From positions 1 to 6,515 of the forward strand of contig JAJBVJ010000113.1 of assembly GCA_020859875.1 (NCBI GenBank): a DNA stretch of 6,515 nt. Direction: 5' to 3'. Both the position numbers and the translations under genes were made by a program. Below, in pieces: positions 5,194-6,515 of this stretch. This DNA comes from Rikenellaceae bacterium. Its GTDB lineage: Bacteria; Bacteroidota; Bacteroidia; Bacteroidales; Rikenellaceae. The notes beneath the pieces were generated by a model. It did no database searches. It saw only the letters and a list, made by a program, of their open reading frames with translations, and had not been told where the DNA came from. The first letter of the stretch is position 1. Each line of letters begins with the position of its first letter.

Positions 5194-6515
5194 TTATCGT
5201 ACCCCCCGGATCGATCTGTTTTCGGTCGATACCGTCACCGTTATGCGGTCGGAAAGCTCGCCGCTGCGCACCTCGATGGTATTGGGGCCTTCTTCCAGTT
5301 CTATCCCTTTCCACAGAACGATACCCAGCTCTGTACGGGCCGTTCCCGCCGGGATGCCGTTAATGAAGAGTTCCGCCTCCGGACGGCTCGTATAGGCCCG
5401 TATATCCTGCCTCTTTGTCGAACGCCGGTTCCACCTCCGCTCGGCGATATATACGAACGGGTCGTAAGGGTTCCAGTTGGCTTTGAAGTAATAGTAGGCA
5501 TCTTTGCGGTAGCGTCGGTCGAATGTCACCAGGCCCAGGTCGTTTATTCCCGTCCCTTCGCCCCACGTACGCCCGGCGGCGCCGTAATCGAACATGTTGC
5601 CGGCAAAAAGCCCCCAGAACATTTTATCGCCGTGGAGATATTTGTAATACTGCTCGTGCAGATGGGTCTGCCAACGCTCGGGATGGTAACCTCCCAGGAA
5701 GTTGGGCCTTCTGAGGGAATCCCCCTGATGATAGATCGAGGCCCCGGCCGACCACGTCACCCCCGCATGGATATTCTGCCACCCGAGCTGGAACTGCCTG
5801 CGCCATATCTGTATATCGGAAGGGATGCCCGACCGCCATCCGAAATGGTGGTCGAATACCACCAGGTCGGTAATGAAATTCACCTCCCCGTCCTCGTTGC
5901 TCGAGCAGACGGTGAGCCTCGAGGGATCCTCCCGTTTTGTCATAAGGTTAAGGTTGGATATATAGTCCACGGGGTTCTCTCCGCGCTGGTGCATATTCGA
6001 AAAGATACCCCACATCACCACGGAGGGCCTGTTGTAGAGCTGCCGGATAATTTCGCCGGCCTGCTGCATCCCGTTATCGCGGAAACTTTCGGTATTCGGG
6101 AAGGCATTGTCGGCGAAATAGACGCTGCCCAGCAGCGGGAAATCCTGCCAGACGAGCATCCCGTACCGATCGCAAAGTTCGTAAAACCAGGGGTGATGCA
6201 TCACCCCGAGCACCCTTATGGCATTCGCCCCCATTTCGGTAACGGTCTCGAAATCCTCGGCCACCTGGTCGCGACCCAGAACCGGCCCCACCGACGCCCT
6301 GTCCTGCGTTACGGCCACCCCTCTTACCGGGTAGGGCCTGCCGTTGAGAAGGAGGCCCCCCTCGGGCGATATCTCCACCCTGCGGAATCCTGTTTTTACC
6401 GTGAGCGAGTCGGTGATACCCCCGTCGGCTTGGATCGTAAGGCTTACCGAGTACCGGTAGGGATCGTCGACGCCGTTCCAGCGCCTGGGCAGGTAAAATG
6501 CCCAAGGAATTTTGA
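5194..6515 (-). CDS. Glycoside hydrolase family 2 (beta-galactosidase-like) protein, C-terminal part, catalytic residues replaced
   Basis: The frame is open from the right edge to TAA at 5194-5196; 439 residues are visible and the start lies outside. Numbering runs from the first whole codon (6511-6513). Residues 1-46 end the Ig-like domain (DDPYRYSVSLTI, TGFRRVEI). The TIM barrel spans about 46-335, opening with LLNGRPYPVRGV. A C-terminal beta domain of the kind common in Bacteroidota GH2 proteins follows, to 439 (AYTSRPEAELFINGIPAG). Fold motifs are strong: LCDRYGMLVW, RPSVVMWGIF, GYHPERWQTHLHEQYY, NMFDY, LGLVTFDRRYRKDAYYY. The active site is not. The acid/base Asn-Glu pair is S172-N173, the nucleophile region (GVTWSAGAS, 251-259) has no Glu, the barrel-wall His after Arg is G103, the His of the RHQD motif is T69, and the late Trp is G305. 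Homologues are usually secreted and act on plant or host glycans. This one is probably not a retaining glycosidase; carbohydrate binding or altered chemistry is inference. The N-terminal jelly-roll domain and any signal peptide are outside the window. Confidence 0.88.
   Translation of the reverse strand, partial: KIPWAFYLPRRWNGVDDPYRYSVSLTIQADGGITDSLTVKTGFRRVEISPEGGLLLNGRPYPVRGVAVTQDRASVGPVLGRDQVAEDFETVTEMGANAIRVLGVMHHPWFYELCDRYGMLVWQDFPLLGSVYFADNAFPNTESFRDNGMQQAGEIIRQLYNRPSVVMWGIFSNMHQRGENPVDYISNLNLMTKREDPSRLTVCSSNEDGEVNFITDLVVFDHHFGWRSGIPSDIQIWRRQFQLGWQNIHAGVTWSAGASIYHQGDSLRRPNFLGGYHPERWQTHLHEQYYKYLHGDKMFWGLFAGNMFDYGAAGRTWGEGTGINDLGLVTFDRRYRKDAYYYFKANWNPYDPFVYIAERRWNRRSTKRQDIRAYTSRPEAELFINGIPAGTARTELGIVLWKGIELEEGPNTIEVRSGELSDRITVTVSTENRSIRGVR

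Noticed and set aside
5131..5195. AATTG/CAATT hairpin at 5131-5149 and AAATTA/TAATTT palindrome at 5182-5195 as a GH2 terminator
   Set aside because: Stems are 5-6 bp, AT-rich, with a 9-base or 2-base loop; the second overlaps the stop codon. Too weak to call.
5737..6003. Frameshift or sequencing error as the cause of the missing GH2 catalytic residues
   Set aside because: Conserved motifs flank both sites in the same frame on each side, and the other frames carry no NE or SEYG motif here that I can see. Substitution explains it better.
5194..6378. GTG at 6376-6378 as the true start of the GH2 gene
   Set aside because: The frame stays open upstream to the window edge and encodes typical GH2 sequence (DDPYRYSVSLTI, TGFRR) before this codon, so it is an internal Val.

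Overview
The window reads as a chromosomal segment of a Bacteroidota member, most plausibly a gut anaerobe of the Rikenellaceae/Alistipes type. Three things point there: the frdC-frdA-frdB order with a five-helix diheme cytochrome b subunit, moderately GC-rich genes with AT-rich spacers, no clear Shine-Dalgarno sequences, and spacers carrying the Bacteroidota promoter pattern (TAnnTTTG at -7 with a TTG-type box about 20 bases upstream). The genus is inference; nothing here proves it.

Layout. Positions 1-97 are AT-rich spacer with no gene that I can see. From 102 to 3678 lies a complete minus-strand frdCAB operon for menaquinol:fumarate reductase/succinate dehydrogenase: promoter near 3647-3678, frdC, frdA, frdB, and a factor-independent terminator at 102-125. 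The 240-base spacer at 3602-3841 is divergent and also serves a plus-strand 5-formyltetrahydrofolate cyclo-ligase gene; it holds candidate operators. A 14-bp perfect hairpin at 4472-4503 fills the gap between the cyclo-ligase gene and a convergent minus-strand cysteine-dioxygenase-like cupin gene. Upstream of the cupin gene, also on the minus strand, is the C-terminal 439 residues of a glycoside hydrolase family 2 (GH2) protein whose start lies beyond the right edge.

How the genes work. FrdCAB forms the membrane complex that reduces fumarate with menaquinol in anaerobic respiration, the route that gives succinate in these bacteria. The cyclo-ligase recycles 5-formyl-THF into the one-carbon pool. 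The cupin protein looks like an iron-dependent thiol dioxygenase. No shared pathway joins these last genes to frd.

The most unusual content is the GH2 gene. Its fold motifs are well kept and the frame is intact, yet nearly every recognised active-site position is replaced: the acid/base Glu is Asn, no Glu stands at the nucleophile position, and the active-site His and Trp positions are also changed. It looks like a maintained pseudo-glycosidase or an enzyme with different chemistry.
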